Assembly: GCA_027061995.1 (NCBI GenBank)
Contig: JAMOUT010000098.1
Coordinates: forward strand, 1-20,936
Origin: Candidatus Aminicenantota bacterium
Lineage (GTDB): Bacteria > Acidobacteriota > Aminicenantia > JAMOAD01
Direction of reading: 5' to 3'
DNA: 20,936 nt
Part shown: positions 1 to 8,331 of the stretch, one piece after another
How the letters are laid out: the number at the start of each line of letters is the position of its first letter
Numbering within the stretch: position 1 is the stretch's first letter
Translations under genes and position numbers: made by a program
Notes under the pieces: generated by a model
Told to the model about the DNA's origin: nothing
The model's database searches: none
The model's input: only the letters and a program-made list of their open reading frames with translations

Positions 1-470
1 TGAAGGGCTTCACACGGCACGGTTTTAAAAAAGCTCGGAGGCTTTTGGCTTGGAGGCTCTGTATAGCACGGTTTTAAAAAAGCTTTGATGCTTTTGGCTT
101 TTGGCTTCGAGGCTTTGAATATTTCATAATTATTACCAGCTTCGAGGCTTTTGGCTTCGAGGCTTTGCACAGCACGAATTTGAAAAAGCTTCGATGCTCT
201 TGGCTTTGAGGCTTCGAGGCTTCGAGGCTTTGAATAATTCAGCATTAATTTTCCTCCCCTTGTGAGTAATATTTTAATATAAATAATCTCTCCCTTTTTG
301 TCAAATTATTTTGTTTTTTAGCTCCTCAACTCTTTGCTCTTTATAAAAAGCAAAGGATTAAAAAGCTTTACATAGCACGGTTTTAAAAATTCAGCATTCA
401 TCATTCAGCATTCATCATTCATAATTATTACCGGCTTTGAATAATTATTACCGGCTTCGATGCTTTGTCT
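1..470. repeat. Modular degenerate intergenic repeat tract
   Basis: This stretch has no credible gene and is built from short reused modules. Module A, GCACGGTTTTAAAAAAGCT, is exact at 17-35 and 66-84, altered at 172-190 (GCACGAATTTGAAAAAGCT) and truncated at 375-390. Module B is a run of GGCTTCGAGGCTTT-like units of about 8-15 bases (37-60, 84-117, 139-167, 189-232), with a clean tandem GAGGCTTC at 208-228. Module C, AATAATTATTACCGGCTT, occurs at 421-437 (nearly) and 440-457, with a variant near 127-142. Module D is an ATTCAGCATTCATC tandem at 390-421. Positions 244-355 look like unrelated AT-rich sequence. The tract runs off the left edge, so its full size is unknown. Spacing between A copies is irregular (49, 106 and 203 bases), unlike CRISPR. 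It lies downstream of the 3' end of accA. Confidence 0.8.
332..355. repeat. Short inverted repeat inside the repeat tract
   Basis: CTTTGCT and AGCAAAG form a perfect 7-bp inverted repeat. It extends further inward apart from one mismatch. It could fold as a hairpin, but no T-run follows on either strand, so a terminator role for the acc operon is only a guess. Confidence 0.4.
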
Positions 471-520
471 TAATATACTTTTGTTTGATATTGTATGGTT
501 TCTAAATTTTAATCGTTAAA

Positions 521-1513
521 TCACTCTCCGTTAATAAGAGGATCTTTTGGCATATCTTCTATATAAACCCCGATTTTCCTGAATTTATTGTATCTTTTTT
601 CGGTTAATTCCATGGGATTTTCCTTTTTTAGTTCTTCTATGGAATTCAGAATATATTTTTTAATCCTTTTTGCTGTTTCTTCATGATTTGTATGCGCTCC
701 CTCTCCCGGTTCATCTATAATATCATCAATAATTCCGAATTCAAGTAAACTCGGAGCTGTTAATTTTAAAGATTCCGCAGCCTCATCAGATTTTGTGGCA
801 TCTTTCCACAAAATAGCGGCACAGCCTTCGGGAGAAATCACTGAATATATGGTATTAGACAGCATATACACCCTGTCTGCAACACCGAGAGCAAGAGCTC
901 CTCCCGAACCTCCCTCACCTGTAATTATTGAAATTATGGGAGTTTTAAGTCCTGACATCTTATACAGATTATAAGCTATGGCTTCTGATTGTCCTCTCTC
1001 TTCGGCACCTATACCAGGATAAGCACCCGGAGTATCAATAAGATTAATAATAGGTCTTCCGAATCTTTCCGCTTGTTCCATTAGTCTTAAAGCTTTTCTA
1101 TATCCTTCGGGATGAGCCATACCAAAATGTCTTTTTAAATTATCTTTTGTATTCCTACCCTTTTGATGCCCTATTATTGTAACAGGGATATTATCTATGT
1201 ATCCTATTCCTCCGACAATGGCTTTATCATCGGCGAATCTTCTGTCACCGTGAAGCTCCATAAAATCTCTGACAATATATTTAATATAATTAAGAGTTGT
1301 AGGTCTCTTAGGGTGTCTTGCAAGTCTTACTACGTCTATTGCCCTCATTTTGTTACTGACTGCTCTGAGATTTTCCACCCTTTTATTCATCTCATCTATC
1401 AAAGGCTCAATCTCCTCGGTTTTTTCCTTTCCTCCGAGATTAATCTTTTCTTTTAAATTCCTGATCTTCTTTTTCAATATTAAAAGTTCATTATCTATAT
1501 CTTTTCTATTCAT
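521..1513 (-). CDS. accA: Acetyl-CoA carboxylase carboxyltransferase subunit alpha
   Basis: This is the alpha half of the carboxyltransferase, which together with AccD moves the carboxyl group from carboxybiotin on AccB to acetyl-CoA to make malonyl-CoA for fatty acids. The 330-residue length is normal. An N-terminal helical, charged segment (about 1-60) precedes the crotonase-fold domain. Diagnostic stretches are VRLARHPKRPTTLNYI, ELHGDR, GHQKGR, FGMAHPEGYRKALRLM, DTPGAYPGIGAEERGQSEAI, the glycine-rich GEGGSGGALALG (oxyanion hole) and YSVISPEGCAAILWKD. The ATG at 1513 is preceded by AGAGGTG and overlaps the accD stop as ATGA, so the two subunits are probably translationally coupled. It is the last gene of the run. 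No clear terminator follows, and the repeat tract begins about 50 bases beyond the stop. Confidence 0.97.
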   Translation of the reverse strand: MNRKDIDNELLILKKKIRNLKEKINLGGKEKTEEIEPLIDEMNKRVENLRAVSNKMRAIDVVRLARHPKRPTTLNYIKYIVRDFMELHGDRRFADDKAIVGGIGYIDNIPVTIIGHQKGRNTKDNLKRHFGMAHPEGYRKALRLMEQAERFGRPIINLIDTPGAYPGIGAEERGQSEAIAYNLYKMSGLKTPIISIITGEGGSGGALALGVADRVYMLSNTIYSVISPEGCAAILWKDATKSDEAAESLKLTAPSLLEFGIIDDIIDEPGEGAHTNHEETAKRIKKYILNSIEELKKENPMELTEKRYNKFRKIGVYIEDMPKDPLINGE

Positions 1514-2307
1514 TTTACACCTCTTCTTCCTTCATCTTGCTTATGAAGTTTAAGTAATTTTGCTAATACGGTCTTTAAATCCTTTCTTTCAACAATCATA
1601 TCAACCATTCCGTGTTCGAGGAGAAACTCGGATTTCTGAAAACCTTTCGGCAATTTTTGCCCTATTGTTTGTTGAATTACTCTCGGTCCTGCAAATCCTA
1701 TTAATGCGTCAGGTTCAGCTATTATAATATCCCCGAGCATTGCAAAAGAAGCTGTTACCCCTCCTGTTGTAGGATCGGTTAAAACAGTGAAAAGAGGCAA
1801 ACCCGCATCATTTAACCTTTTAACAGCTGCTGATGTTTTTGCCATCTGCATTAAGGAAAAGATACCCTCCTGCATTCTCGCTCCACCGGAAGATACCACT
1901 ATTATTGCAGGAATATTTTCATTCAAAGAATACTCAAGTTGTCTTGTAATTTTCTCTCCCACCACAGAGCCCATAGAAGCCATAATAAATCTCGGGTCCA
2001 TTACCCCTATGGTAGTGCCACTGCCGCCGATTTTACAAAAGCCTGTTATTACAGCTTCATTTTGTTTTGTTTTTTTTACCGCTGTTTCAAGTTTTTCCTT
2101 GTATTTAGGGAACATCAAAGGATCAAGACTTTTTAAATTAGCATCAAATTCCCTAAAACTTCCCTTATCACATAGAATTTTAACTCTAGTGGGAGCATCC
2201 AATCTGAAATGATAAGAACACTTCGAGCAAACATAATAAGCCCTTTTTAAAAAAGAAACAAAGTGGGTTGTCTGACACTTCGGACATTTTATAAATAATT
2301 TTGACAT
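1510..2307 (-). CDS. accD: Acetyl-CoA carboxylase carboxyltransferase subunit beta
   Basis: This is the beta half of the carboxyltransferase, partner of AccA in the cytoplasmic acetyl-CoA carboxylase complex. The 265 residues are somewhat shorter than typical AccD because the N-terminus begins almost directly at the zinc ribbon: C8, C11, C27 and C30 are all present. The carboxyltransferase core shows GVMDPRFIMASMGSVVGEK, SSGGARMQEG, LTDPTTGGVTASFAMLGD and GFAGPRVIQQTIGQKLPKGF, the acyl-CoA and biotin binding elements of the family. The ATG at 2307 lies 9 bases after the accC stop and has a GGAG ribosome site. Its own stop overlaps the accA start. Nothing looks damaged. Confidence 0.97.
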   Translation of the reverse strand: MSKLFIKCPKCQTTHFVSFLKRAYYVCSKCSYHFRLDAPTRVKILCDKGSFREFDANLKSLDPLMFPKYKEKLETAVKKTKQNEAVITGFCKIGGSGTTIGVMDPRFIMASMGSVVGEKITRQLEYSLNENIPAIIVVSSGGARMQEGIFSLMQMAKTSAAVKRLNDAGLPLFTVLTDPTTGGVTASFAMLGDIIIAEPDALIGFAGPRVIQQTIGQKLPKGFQKSEFLLEHGMVDMIVERKDLKTVLAKLLKLHKQDEGRRGVK

Positions 2308-2316
2308 CTTTTCTCC

Positions 2317-3660
2317 TTACTTAAAAAATTTTTCAACAAAATTCGTAGTATATTGACCGCTTAAAAATGCTTTGCTTTTCATAACTTCTTCATGAAACGG
2401 AATTGTTGTTTTAACCCCCTCTATAATAAATTCTCCGAGAGCTCTCTTCATTCTGCTTATCGCTTCTTTTCTGTTTTTACCCCATACAATCAGTTTTGCA
2501 ACCATTGAATCATAGTAAGGTGGAATCGTATATCCGCAAAAAACTCCCGAATCAATTCTGATTCCGGGTCCTCCCGGAACAATGAAATTGGTTATTTTAC
2601 CCGGATTAGGGGTAAAATTTCTATCGGGATCTTCCGCATTTATCCTACATTCTATGCAATGTCCGAATCTCGGAACATCCTCTTGTTTAATATCCAATTT
2701 TTCACCATTCGCTATTCTTATCTGATATTTTATAAGATCTATCCCCGTAATCTCCTCTGTTATGGGATGTTCAACCTGTATTCTCGTATTCATCTCTATA
2801 AAATAATAACCACCTGTTTCAATATCATATAAAAATTCAACAGTGCCCGCGGAATCATAATTTGCAGCTTTTGCAGCTTTCACCGCCACTTCACCCATTT
2901 TCATCCTTGTATCTTCATCAATAACGGGTGAAGGAGTTTCTTCCAATAATTTTTGATGTCTTCTTTGAAGAGAACAGTCCCTTTCGTAAAGATGAATGGC
3001 ATTACCGTGTTTATCCGCAAGTATTTGAATCTCTATATGTTTCGGGTTACCGATAAATTTTTCTATATATACACTTGAATCACCGAATGCTTGCTGAGCT
3101 TCAGTTGTAGCATAATTAAAAGCATTCTCAAAATCACTCTCTTTATAAACAATTCTCATCCCTCTGCCGCCACCTCCGGCGGAAGCTTTAATTATTACGG
3201 GATAACCGATTTTTTCTATTATTTTTCGCGCTTCTTCAAAATTTTTAATAACCCCGTCAGAACCCGGAACAACAGGCACTCCAGCCTCCTTAACTATTTT
3301 TTTAGCAGTTATTTTATCTCCGAGTTTCCTTATTGATAATGGGTTTGGTCCTACGAACTTAATATTTAAAGCTCTACAAGCTTCGGCAAAAGATGCATTC
3401 TCGGCAAGAAATCCATACCCTGGATGAATTGCGTCCGCTTTAAGCGCGAGAGCCGCAGCAAGTATATTCTGATAAAAAAGATAACTGTCTGTTGGTGAAG
3501 CAGGCCCTATTTTTACAGCTTGATCCGCTATTTTAACAGGAAGAGAATCTTTATCAGCTTCAGAATAGACAACTACCGTTTGTATTCCCATCTCTCTTGC
3601 CGCTCTTATAATTCTAACGGCAATTTCACCCCTGTTTGCTATAAGTAATTTACTAATCAT
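2317..3660 (-). CDS. accC: Acetyl-CoA carboxylase, biotin carboxylase subunit
   Basis: This subunit carries out the ATP-dependent carboxylation of biotin on AccB using bicarbonate, the first half-reaction of acetyl-CoA carboxylase. Its 447 residues match the usual length of about 450. Domain order is canonical: biotin carboxylase N-domain ([30 protein letters not shown]), ATP-grasp ([14 protein letters not shown] loop; [20 protein letters not shown]), the catalytic segment [20 protein letters not shown] with the conserved Glu, Asn, Arg and QVEH, and the C-terminal domain with RINAEDP and PGGPGIRID. The ATG at 3660 overlaps the accB stop (ATGA), so production is probably coupled to AccB. No key residue is missing. 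Confidence 0.98.
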   Translation of the reverse strand: MISKLLIANRGEIAVRIIRAAREMGIQTVVVYSEADKDSLPVKIADQAVKIGPASPTDSYLFYQNILAAALALKADAIHPGYGFLAENASFAEACRALNIKFVGPNPLSIRKLGDKITAKKIVKEAGVPVVPGSDGVIKNFEEARKIIEKIGYPVIIKASAGGGGRGMRIVYKESDFENAFNYATTEAQQAFGDSSVYIEKFIGNPKHIEIQILADKHGNAIHLYERDCSLQRRHQKLLEETPSPVIDEDTRMKMGEVAVKAAKAANYDSAGTVEFLYDIETGGYYFIEMNTRIQVEHPITEEITGIDLIKYQIRIANGEKLDIKQEDVPRFGHCIECRINAEDPDRNFTPNPGKITNFIVPGGPGIRIDSGVFCGYTIPPYYDSMVAKLIVWGKNRKEAISRMKRALGEFIIEGVKTTIPFHEEVMKSKAFLSGQYTTNFVEKFFK

Positions 3661-4157
3661 TTTTTATCAATCTCTATCTTAAAAAGCACCTGTCCGTATT
3701 CAACCATTTCAGCATTTTGAACGCATATATCTTTTATAATCCCTTCAACATCGGATTCTATTTCATTCATATTTTTCATAGCCTCAACAATACACAGAGT
3801 ATCTCCCACCTTAACTTTGTCCCCTTTCTCAACAAAAGGATCTGCATCAGGTGCAGGAGCTCTGTAAAAAGTTCCTACAAGGGGAGCTTTTATTTCATGA
3901 TACTTTTTCTCCTCCTTTTTTGTCTTATTTTCTTCTTTGTCTTCTTTCTGTTTTTCACCCTCTGTTATTTCAATTTTTTCAAGAGGTTTTTCATTCTTTT
4001 GTCTTATAACTTCATAATTATCGCTACTTATAATTTTATGCTCTCCCTCCATCTTAATAGTAAGAGAAGCAAACAAACTTTTATAAATCACCTCTTTGAC
4101 TCCATTATTTTTCATTAATTTAATAATCTCTTCAAGTTTTGTTTTGTCTAATCTCAT
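3657..4157 (-). CDS. accB: Acetyl-CoA carboxylase biotin carboxyl carrier protein
   Basis: BCCP carries biotin between AccC and the AccA/AccD carboxyltransferase. The 166 residues split into an N-terminal segment (1-58), a very charged Lys/Glu-rich linker (about 59-88) in place of the Pro/Ala-rich linker of many BCCPs, and a C-terminal biotinyl domain (about 90-163) starting [20 protein letters not shown]. The biotin acceptor is K128 in [12 protein letters not shown]. The residue after Lys is Asn where Met is most usual, so the motif is slightly off consensus, but the surrounding fold motifs are intact. The ATG at 4157 has an excellent AAAGGAGG site, the strongest in the acc part of the run, which may set the output of the four subunits. 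Confidence 0.96.
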   Translation of the reverse strand: MRLDKTKLEEIIKLMKNNGVKEVIYKSLFASLTIKMEGEHKIISSDNYEVIRQKNEKPLEKIEITEGEKQKEDKEENKTKKEEKKYHEIKAPLVGTFYRAPAPDADPFVEKGDKVKVGDTLCIVEAMKNMNEIESDVEGIIKDICVQNAEMVEYGQVLFKIEIDKK

Positions 4158-4177
4158 AAATCCTCCTTTAAATGCAT

Positions 4178-4417
4178 CTATAATTTGTTTAATATATTTT
4201 CAATGGTGTTAATATATTTTTCAACTTCATCACACCCCTTTTCTTTCGCTTTTTTATAATAATCAATCGCTTTTGTCATTTCACCGACACCCCTGTATAT
4301 ATGAGCAGCTTCAATGTAATGTTTACAGTTTTCAGATCCATTTTCAATCTCTTTCTCTAAGATTTCCAATGCATCCCAAGATTTAAATGTTTCAAGTAAT
4401 TTTTTAATTTTTTTCAT
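4178..4417 (-). CDS. Small TPR-like protein
   Basis: This 79-residue, all-helical protein has no signal peptide or membrane segment. Residues about 33-64 ([20 protein letters not shown] and the following KKAKEKG) match a tetratricopeptide helix pair, with a probable partial repeat before it ([16 protein letters not shown]). TPRs bind other proteins, and a single-plus-partial unit this short is more likely an adaptor or assembly factor than an enzyme. It lies between the sugar phosphotransferase gene (5-base gap) and accB (20-base gap) in the same direction, so it is probably co-transcribed. Its ribosome site is weak (TAAGGT). I cannot assign a function; a link to acc assembly or to polysaccharide synthesis would be speculation. 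Confidence 0.75.
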   Translation of the reverse strand: MKKIKKLLETFKSWDALEILEKEIENGSENCKHYIEAAHIYRGVGEMTKAIDYYKKAKEKGCDEVEKYINTIENILNKL

Positions 4418-4422
4418 TTTTT

Positions 4423-5838
4423 TTACCTTAAATTAGGGTCGATAAAACCAAGTTTTAAAAATGTCATCCATATTATTTTTAAATCCAATTTAACAGACCA
4501 ATTTTCTATATAATATAAATCATATTTTAATCTTTCTCCGAGAGAGGTATTTCCCCTTAAACCATGAACTTGCGCCCACCCTGTCATGCCCGCTTTTACT
4601 TTATGCCTTAACATATATTGAGGAAGATCTCTTTTGAATTTTTCAACAAATATCGGTCGTTCCGGTCTAGGACCAACGAGACTCATCTCCCCTCTTAAAA
4701 CATTAATCAATTGTGGTAACTCATCTATACTGTATTTTCTTAAAAATCTACCTATCTTGGTTATTCTCGGGTCATCCTTCGTAGGGGACCATACGGGACC
4801 TTTTTTGGCTTCCGCATCCTGAATCATTGTTCTGAATTTAATAATTTTAAATCTTTTACCATCAATTCCAACCCTTTCCTGAAAATAAAAAACAGGTCCT
4901 TTTGAACTTAATTTTATTAAAAGTGCAATCATTAATAAAGCCGGGGATAAAACAATCAATCCAAAGAATGAAAATAATAGATCAATAACTCTTTTGCTAA
5001 TAGCCTTCCACCCTTTAAGAGGGATATCATTAAGATTTATGATGGGGATATCATCAATATGTTCAAGCTCCGCCTTTATCGATAACAGATGTATTATATC
5101 CGGAACAATCTTTATCTCCGCAAGATGTTTGTTTGCGGTTCTTATGATTTCAAGCATTAAATCATAATCTTTCAAAGTGATTGTAATAAATACATCCTTA
5201 ATCGAATATTTCAGAAGAACCTCTTCAAGCTCAGATATATTCCCCACTATTTTACACTGTCCTACCATTTCATTTTTCTTCTTATAATCATCAAGAAAAC
5301 CTATGATATCTATCCCCCACTCCCTGTATTTCAGAAGTTTTAAAGCAAGTTTTTCCCCTATTTCATTACAACCTATTATTACCCCTTTTCTCCTGTTTTT
5401 CGGAGATTTAAATGATTTTTTAAGAAAAAATCTGAATCCTCTTTCAGTCAACAATAATGATAAAATCCCTATTATAAAATATACTATTAAAAATTTGTGA
5501 GATATTTCATAATCTATAAATTTGTAACTTCTTAAATAACTGAAAAAACCGAGAAGTATCGCAATAGTTGAAATATAATTAAATAATAGTTCAAAAAGGG
5601 TATCAAGAACCCCTTTTTTTAATTTAAATTTGTAATAGGATTGAAGATAGAAAATTATATTATGGGTAATATATGCAAGAATAAAGAAAAGAAAATATTC
5701 CGAAATAGGTGGAATCCCCTTTGTAGCGGATAAAAATCCGAATCTCAAATAAAAGGACAAAAATAGAGTTAGAATTATGATTATTGAGTTTGAGGCAAAC
5801 AACAAACCTATGTATGTTTTTTCTCTTAATTTAATCAT
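4423..5838 (-). CDS. Polyprenyl-phosphate sugar phosphotransferase (WcaJ/WbaP type)
   Basis: This is the predicted initiating enzyme of surface-polysaccharide synthesis: it transfers a sugar-1-phosphate from a nucleotide sugar to undecaprenyl phosphate at the inner membrane. The 471 residues show four or five N-terminal hydrophobic segments (first about 140 residues), a central nucleotide-binding-like domain (GVIIGCNEIGEKLALKLL), one further membrane segment (about 286-310), and the C-terminal catalytic domain from about residue 282: KRVIDLLFS, FQERVGIDGKRFKIIKFRTM, SIDELPQLINVLRGEMSLVG, PRPERP and GMTGWAQVHGLRG, then YDLYYIENWS. Glucose is the usual substrate of the closest pattern (WcaJ) but galactose cannot be excluded. 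Its start overlaps the preceding glycosyltransferase stop by one base (TAATG). Confidence 0.92.
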   Translation of the reverse strand: MIKLREKTYIGLLFASNSIIIILTLFLSFYLRFGFLSATKGIPPISEYFLFFILAYITHNIIFYLQSYYKFKLKKGVLDTLFELLFNYISTIAILLGFFSYLRSYKFIDYEISHKFLIVYFIIGILSLLLTERGFRFFLKKSFKSPKNRRKGVIIGCNEIGEKLALKLLKYREWGIDIIGFLDDYKKKNEMVGQCKIVGNISELEEVLLKYSIKDVFITITLKDYDLMLEIIRTANKHLAEIKIVPDIIHLLSIKAELEHIDDIPIINLNDIPLKGWKAISKRVIDLLFSFFGLIVLSPALLMIALLIKLSSKGPVFYFQERVGIDGKRFKIIKFRTMIQDAEAKKGPVWSPTKDDPRITKIGRFLRKYSIDELPQLINVLRGEMSLVGPRPERPIFVEKFKRDLPQYMLRHKVKAGMTGWAQVHGLRGNTSLGERLKYDLYYIENWSVKLDLKIIWMTFLKLGFIDPNLR

Positions 5839-6950
5839 TATTTTTCTTCTATACTCTTATCAATAAATTTTATAATCTCTTTTCTAAAATTCATTTTTGA
5901 AAACTTTTTTGAATTTTCTTTTAATAATCTGTTATTAAACATTTTTTTGCTAAAATTGTCAATAGCGGATAAAAGAGATTCGGGTGTCTGATAATTAAAA
6001 AATACCCCTGTTTCATTTTCAATAACAGTTTCAAGTGCTCCCCCTTTTCCGTAAGCTATAACAGGTGTTCCGCATGCTTGCGCTTCCACAGGAATAATCC
6101 CGAAATCCTCCTCCGCTGTAAAAATCAGAGCTTTTGCCTTACAATAATATTTTTTTAAAAGATTATCATCAACAGCTCCGAGAAACTCGATATTATTGTT
6201 TTTAACAAGTTTTTTTAATTTTCTCTTTTCGGGTCCCTCCCCTATTATCTTTAATCTATAATCGGTTTTATTAAATGTTTCAATAGCTAATTCAACTTTT
6301 TTATAAGGAACAAGAGCTGAAACAATAAGAAAATAATCCTCTTTTTCAATTGTTTCTTCGCAACTAAAAAAATCTGTATCAACAGGGGGATATATTACAT
6401 AAGCATCTCGCCTGTATATTTTTCTTATCCTGTTTCTGACATTCATACTGTTTGCAATAAAAAAATCAACTCTATTCGAGGATATAATATCCCACTCTCT
6501 CAGTTTTTTTGCTGCAAATCCGTAAACCATCTTTTTAATAAATCCGCTATTACCGAAATATGTATGATAATGATCCCATATGTATCTCATGGGTGTATGA
6601 TTATAACAGATATGAATTGCTTTTGAATTGGGAATAACCCCTTTTGCAACTGCATGAGAAGAACTTATGATTAAATCAAAATCATTTAAATCAAAAGATT
6701 CCATGGCATAAGGGAAAACAGGCAAAAAATATCTGTATTTTTTTAAACCGAACGGTAATTTTTGAATAAAAGAACTGTTTATTATCTCTTTTTCTATTAT
6801 TTCAGATTGACTGTTTTCTTTATGAACAAGGGTAAATATCTCAAGTTTGTTAATATCATATCTTTCCTTCAGAGCTATTATTATCTGCTCCAATACCTTT
6901 TCTCCTCCCCTTATACCAACAAGCCAATCATGAATCAATGCTATGTTCAT
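5838..6950 (-). CDS. Glycosyltransferase family 4, WbaZ-like
   Basis: This is a predicted cytoplasmic retaining sugar transferase adding a residue to a lipid-linked polysaccharide intermediate. The 370 residues form two Rossmann-like domains. The N-terminal domain has IALIHDWLVGIRGGEKVLE and YNHTPMRYIWDHYHTYF, a pattern seen in WbaZ-type mannosyltransferases. The C-terminal GT-B donor domain has SALVPYKKVELAIE, LKIIGEGPEK and the E-x7-E motif E281-E289 within EDFGIIPVEAQACGTPVIAY. There is no signal peptide. It begins one base inside the dipeptidase stop and ends one base inside the start of the priming transferase gene, so both junctions are TAATG. Without good ribosome sites there, translation is probably by re-initiation. 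The pairing with the priming enzyme argues for exopolysaccharide or O-antigen synthesis; the exact sugar is unknown. Confidence 0.9.
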   Translation of the reverse strand: MNIALIHDWLVGIRGGEKVLEQIIIALKERYDINKLEIFTLVHKENSQSEIIEKEIINSSFIQKLPFGLKKYRYFLPVFPYAMESFDLNDFDLIISSSHAVAKGVIPNSKAIHICYNHTPMRYIWDHYHTYFGNSGFIKKMVYGFAAKKLREWDIISSNRVDFFIANSMNVRNRIRKIYRRDAYVIYPPVDTDFFSCEETIEKEDYFLIVSALVPYKKVELAIETFNKTDYRLKIIGEGPEKRKLKKLVKNNNIEFLGAVDDNLLKKYYCKAKALIFTAEEDFGIIPVEAQACGTPVIAYGKGGALETVIENETGVFFNYQTPESLLSAIDNFSKKMFNNRLLKENSKKFSKMNFRKEIIKFIDKSIEEK

Positions 6951-8161
6951 TATAATTTTACCGTTCTTGTTTTTTCAACTTGTTTATAAAATCTTATAAA
7001 ATTCATTCCGAGAAATTTTTTAATCTCTTCCTCGGTGAATCCTTGTTTTAGCATCTCCTCAACAAGATCCGGTATCTTTGTGATATCTTCCAATCCTATA
7101 GGACTTGAATTACCTATCCCTTCAAAATCTGTCCCGAGACCTACATGCTCTATACCTACCAAATCTCTTATATATTTTATGTGCTTAACTACTATTTTTA
7201 GATCAGGCTTAACTTTTTCATACTCCGTTTTTTGGTTGTTTTTTATGGTTCTTATCGCTTTTTCATATTCTTTACCCTTGGTAGGATATTTTCTTTCAAG
7301 TTCCTTAATTTTTTCTTTATATTTTTCTTTTATTTCCTTATACTTTTTTCCCATTGTTCCGTCAAGGTAAAAAGAGGCAAAATTAACATCTATAAGCCCC
7401 CCTCTTATCGCTATTTTTTTTATCAACTCATCAGGCAAATTCCTTTTTACATCTTGTGCCAAAGTTCTGACACAGGAATGCGAAGCTATAATAGGGGCTT
7501 TTGATATTCTTAAAATATCTTCAACAGCTTTATCCGAAAGGTGTGAAACATCAATAATCATTCCCAATTCATTCATTCTTTTTATTATTCTTTCCCCCAT
7601 AGGGCTTATTCCTCCCCATTTTTCCTTATCCGTAGCGGAATCCGACAGATAATTTGTGCTCATATGGGTTAATGATGCCATTCTTATCCCTAATTTATAA
7701 AAAACATCAACATATTCGGGATTGTGCATCGGAGAACTATTTTCAAAACTCAAAGTAATTGCTATCTTACCCTTTTGAGTTATCCTCCTTATATCATCAA
7801 CGCTGTATGCTATTTCGGCAATCTTACTGTTTTCCTTAATAACCTTTAATGTTTTCGTTATAACTTTCAATGCATAAACTTCAGGATTATCTTCATCCAT
7901 ATTGTTTGATATCCATACGGCAAAAACAGGAGAATTAACTCCCCCCTCGATTAATCTCGGAAAATCAATATTACCTCTATCCCTTCGGACACTGATATCA
8001 ACCCCTTTGTAAATAGTTGTAGGAGTATCTTCATGTGTATCAACAACAATTGAATTTCTTATAATTTTTATCGCTTTTTCTTTTAAAGATAACTCTTTGG
8101 AATACGATAAAGACAATATAATAAAAAAAGATATAAAAAGAATATTTAATCTTTTATTCAT
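6950..8161 (-). CDS. Secreted membrane dipeptidase, peptidase family M19
   Basis: This is a zinc dipeptidase of the renal dipeptidase family, which cleaves dipeptides including ones with a D-residue. In bacteria a role in peptide scavenging or peptidoglycan peptide turnover is plausible. The 403 residues start with a typical signal peptide (about 1-21, hydrophobic core after MNKR). The predicted metal ligands are all present: H43 and D45 (VDTHEDTP), E140 (SFENSSP), H207 (DVSHLS) and H228 (ASHSCVR), plus D345 in GLGTDFEG. A Lys/Glu-rich helical insert at about 272-320 is a coiled-coil-like extension seen in some secreted members. The start has a strong GGAGGAG site. It is the first gene of the eight-gene run and diverges from the NamZ-like gene, another probable peptidoglycan enzyme. 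Confidence 0.93.
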   Translation of the reverse strand: MNKRLNILFISFFIILSLSYSKELSLKEKAIKIIRNSIVVDTHEDTPTTIYKGVDISVRRDRGNIDFPRLIEGGVNSPVFAVWISNNMDEDNPEVYALKVITKTLKVIKENSKIAEIAYSVDDIRRITQKGKIAITLSFENSSPMHNPEYVDVFYKLGIRMASLTHMSTNYLSDSATDKEKWGGISPMGERIIKRMNELGMIIDVSHLSDKAVEDILRISKAPIIASHSCVRTLAQDVKRNLPDELIKKIAIRGGLIDVNFASFYLDGTMGKKYKEIKEKYKEKIKELERKYPTKGKEYEKAIRTIKNNQKTEYEKVKPDLKIVVKHIKYIRDLVGIEHVGLGTDFEGIGNSSPIGLEDITKIPDLVEEMLKQGFTEEEIKKFLGMNFIRFYKQVEKTRTVKL

Positions 8162-8184
8162 TTACTCCTCCTGAATAATCATAA

Positions 8185-8213
8185 ATAATAATACGATATT
8201 TTAATACAGTCAA
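8185..8213 (-). promoter_or_regulatory. Predicted sigma-70-type promoter for the dipeptidase-acc run
   Basis: Read on the minus strand, TTGACT (8213-8208) is followed by a 17-base spacer and TATTAT (8190-8185). The leader of about 15-20 bases contains the GGAGGAG ribosome site. It is the only good promoter match seen ahead of the run; internal promoters inside the coding regions were not excluded. Confidence 0.55.
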
Positions 8214-8305
8214 GATATGTGTCTTAATACTAATATTGTCCCGATAAAAATAATAATGGTGTTTATTTTGTAATTTCATATTATTTTAATTTAATGGATT
8301 TTTTA

Positions 8306-8324
8306 TATTATCTTTGAGATAATA
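8306..8324. promoter_or_regulatory. Inverted repeat overlapping the NamZ-like gene's start region
   Basis: TATTATC and GATAATA form a perfect 7-bp inverted repeat around TTTGA, ending 7 bases before the ATG at 8332. It includes a possible -10 hexamer (GATAAT, 8318-8323). It may be an operator or a small hairpin; neither role is proven. Confidence 0.4.
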
Positions 8325-8331
8325 AATAATT

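Noticed and set aside
1-470. CRISPR array or tandem satellite
   Set aside because: Copies of the longest module are at irregular spacing, are degenerate and are not separated by uniform unique spacers; no cas gene is present.
1163-2212. Plus-strand ORFs within accA and accD
   Set aside because: They are antisense shadows of strongly conserved genes, with no ribosome sites and no protein-family resemblance.
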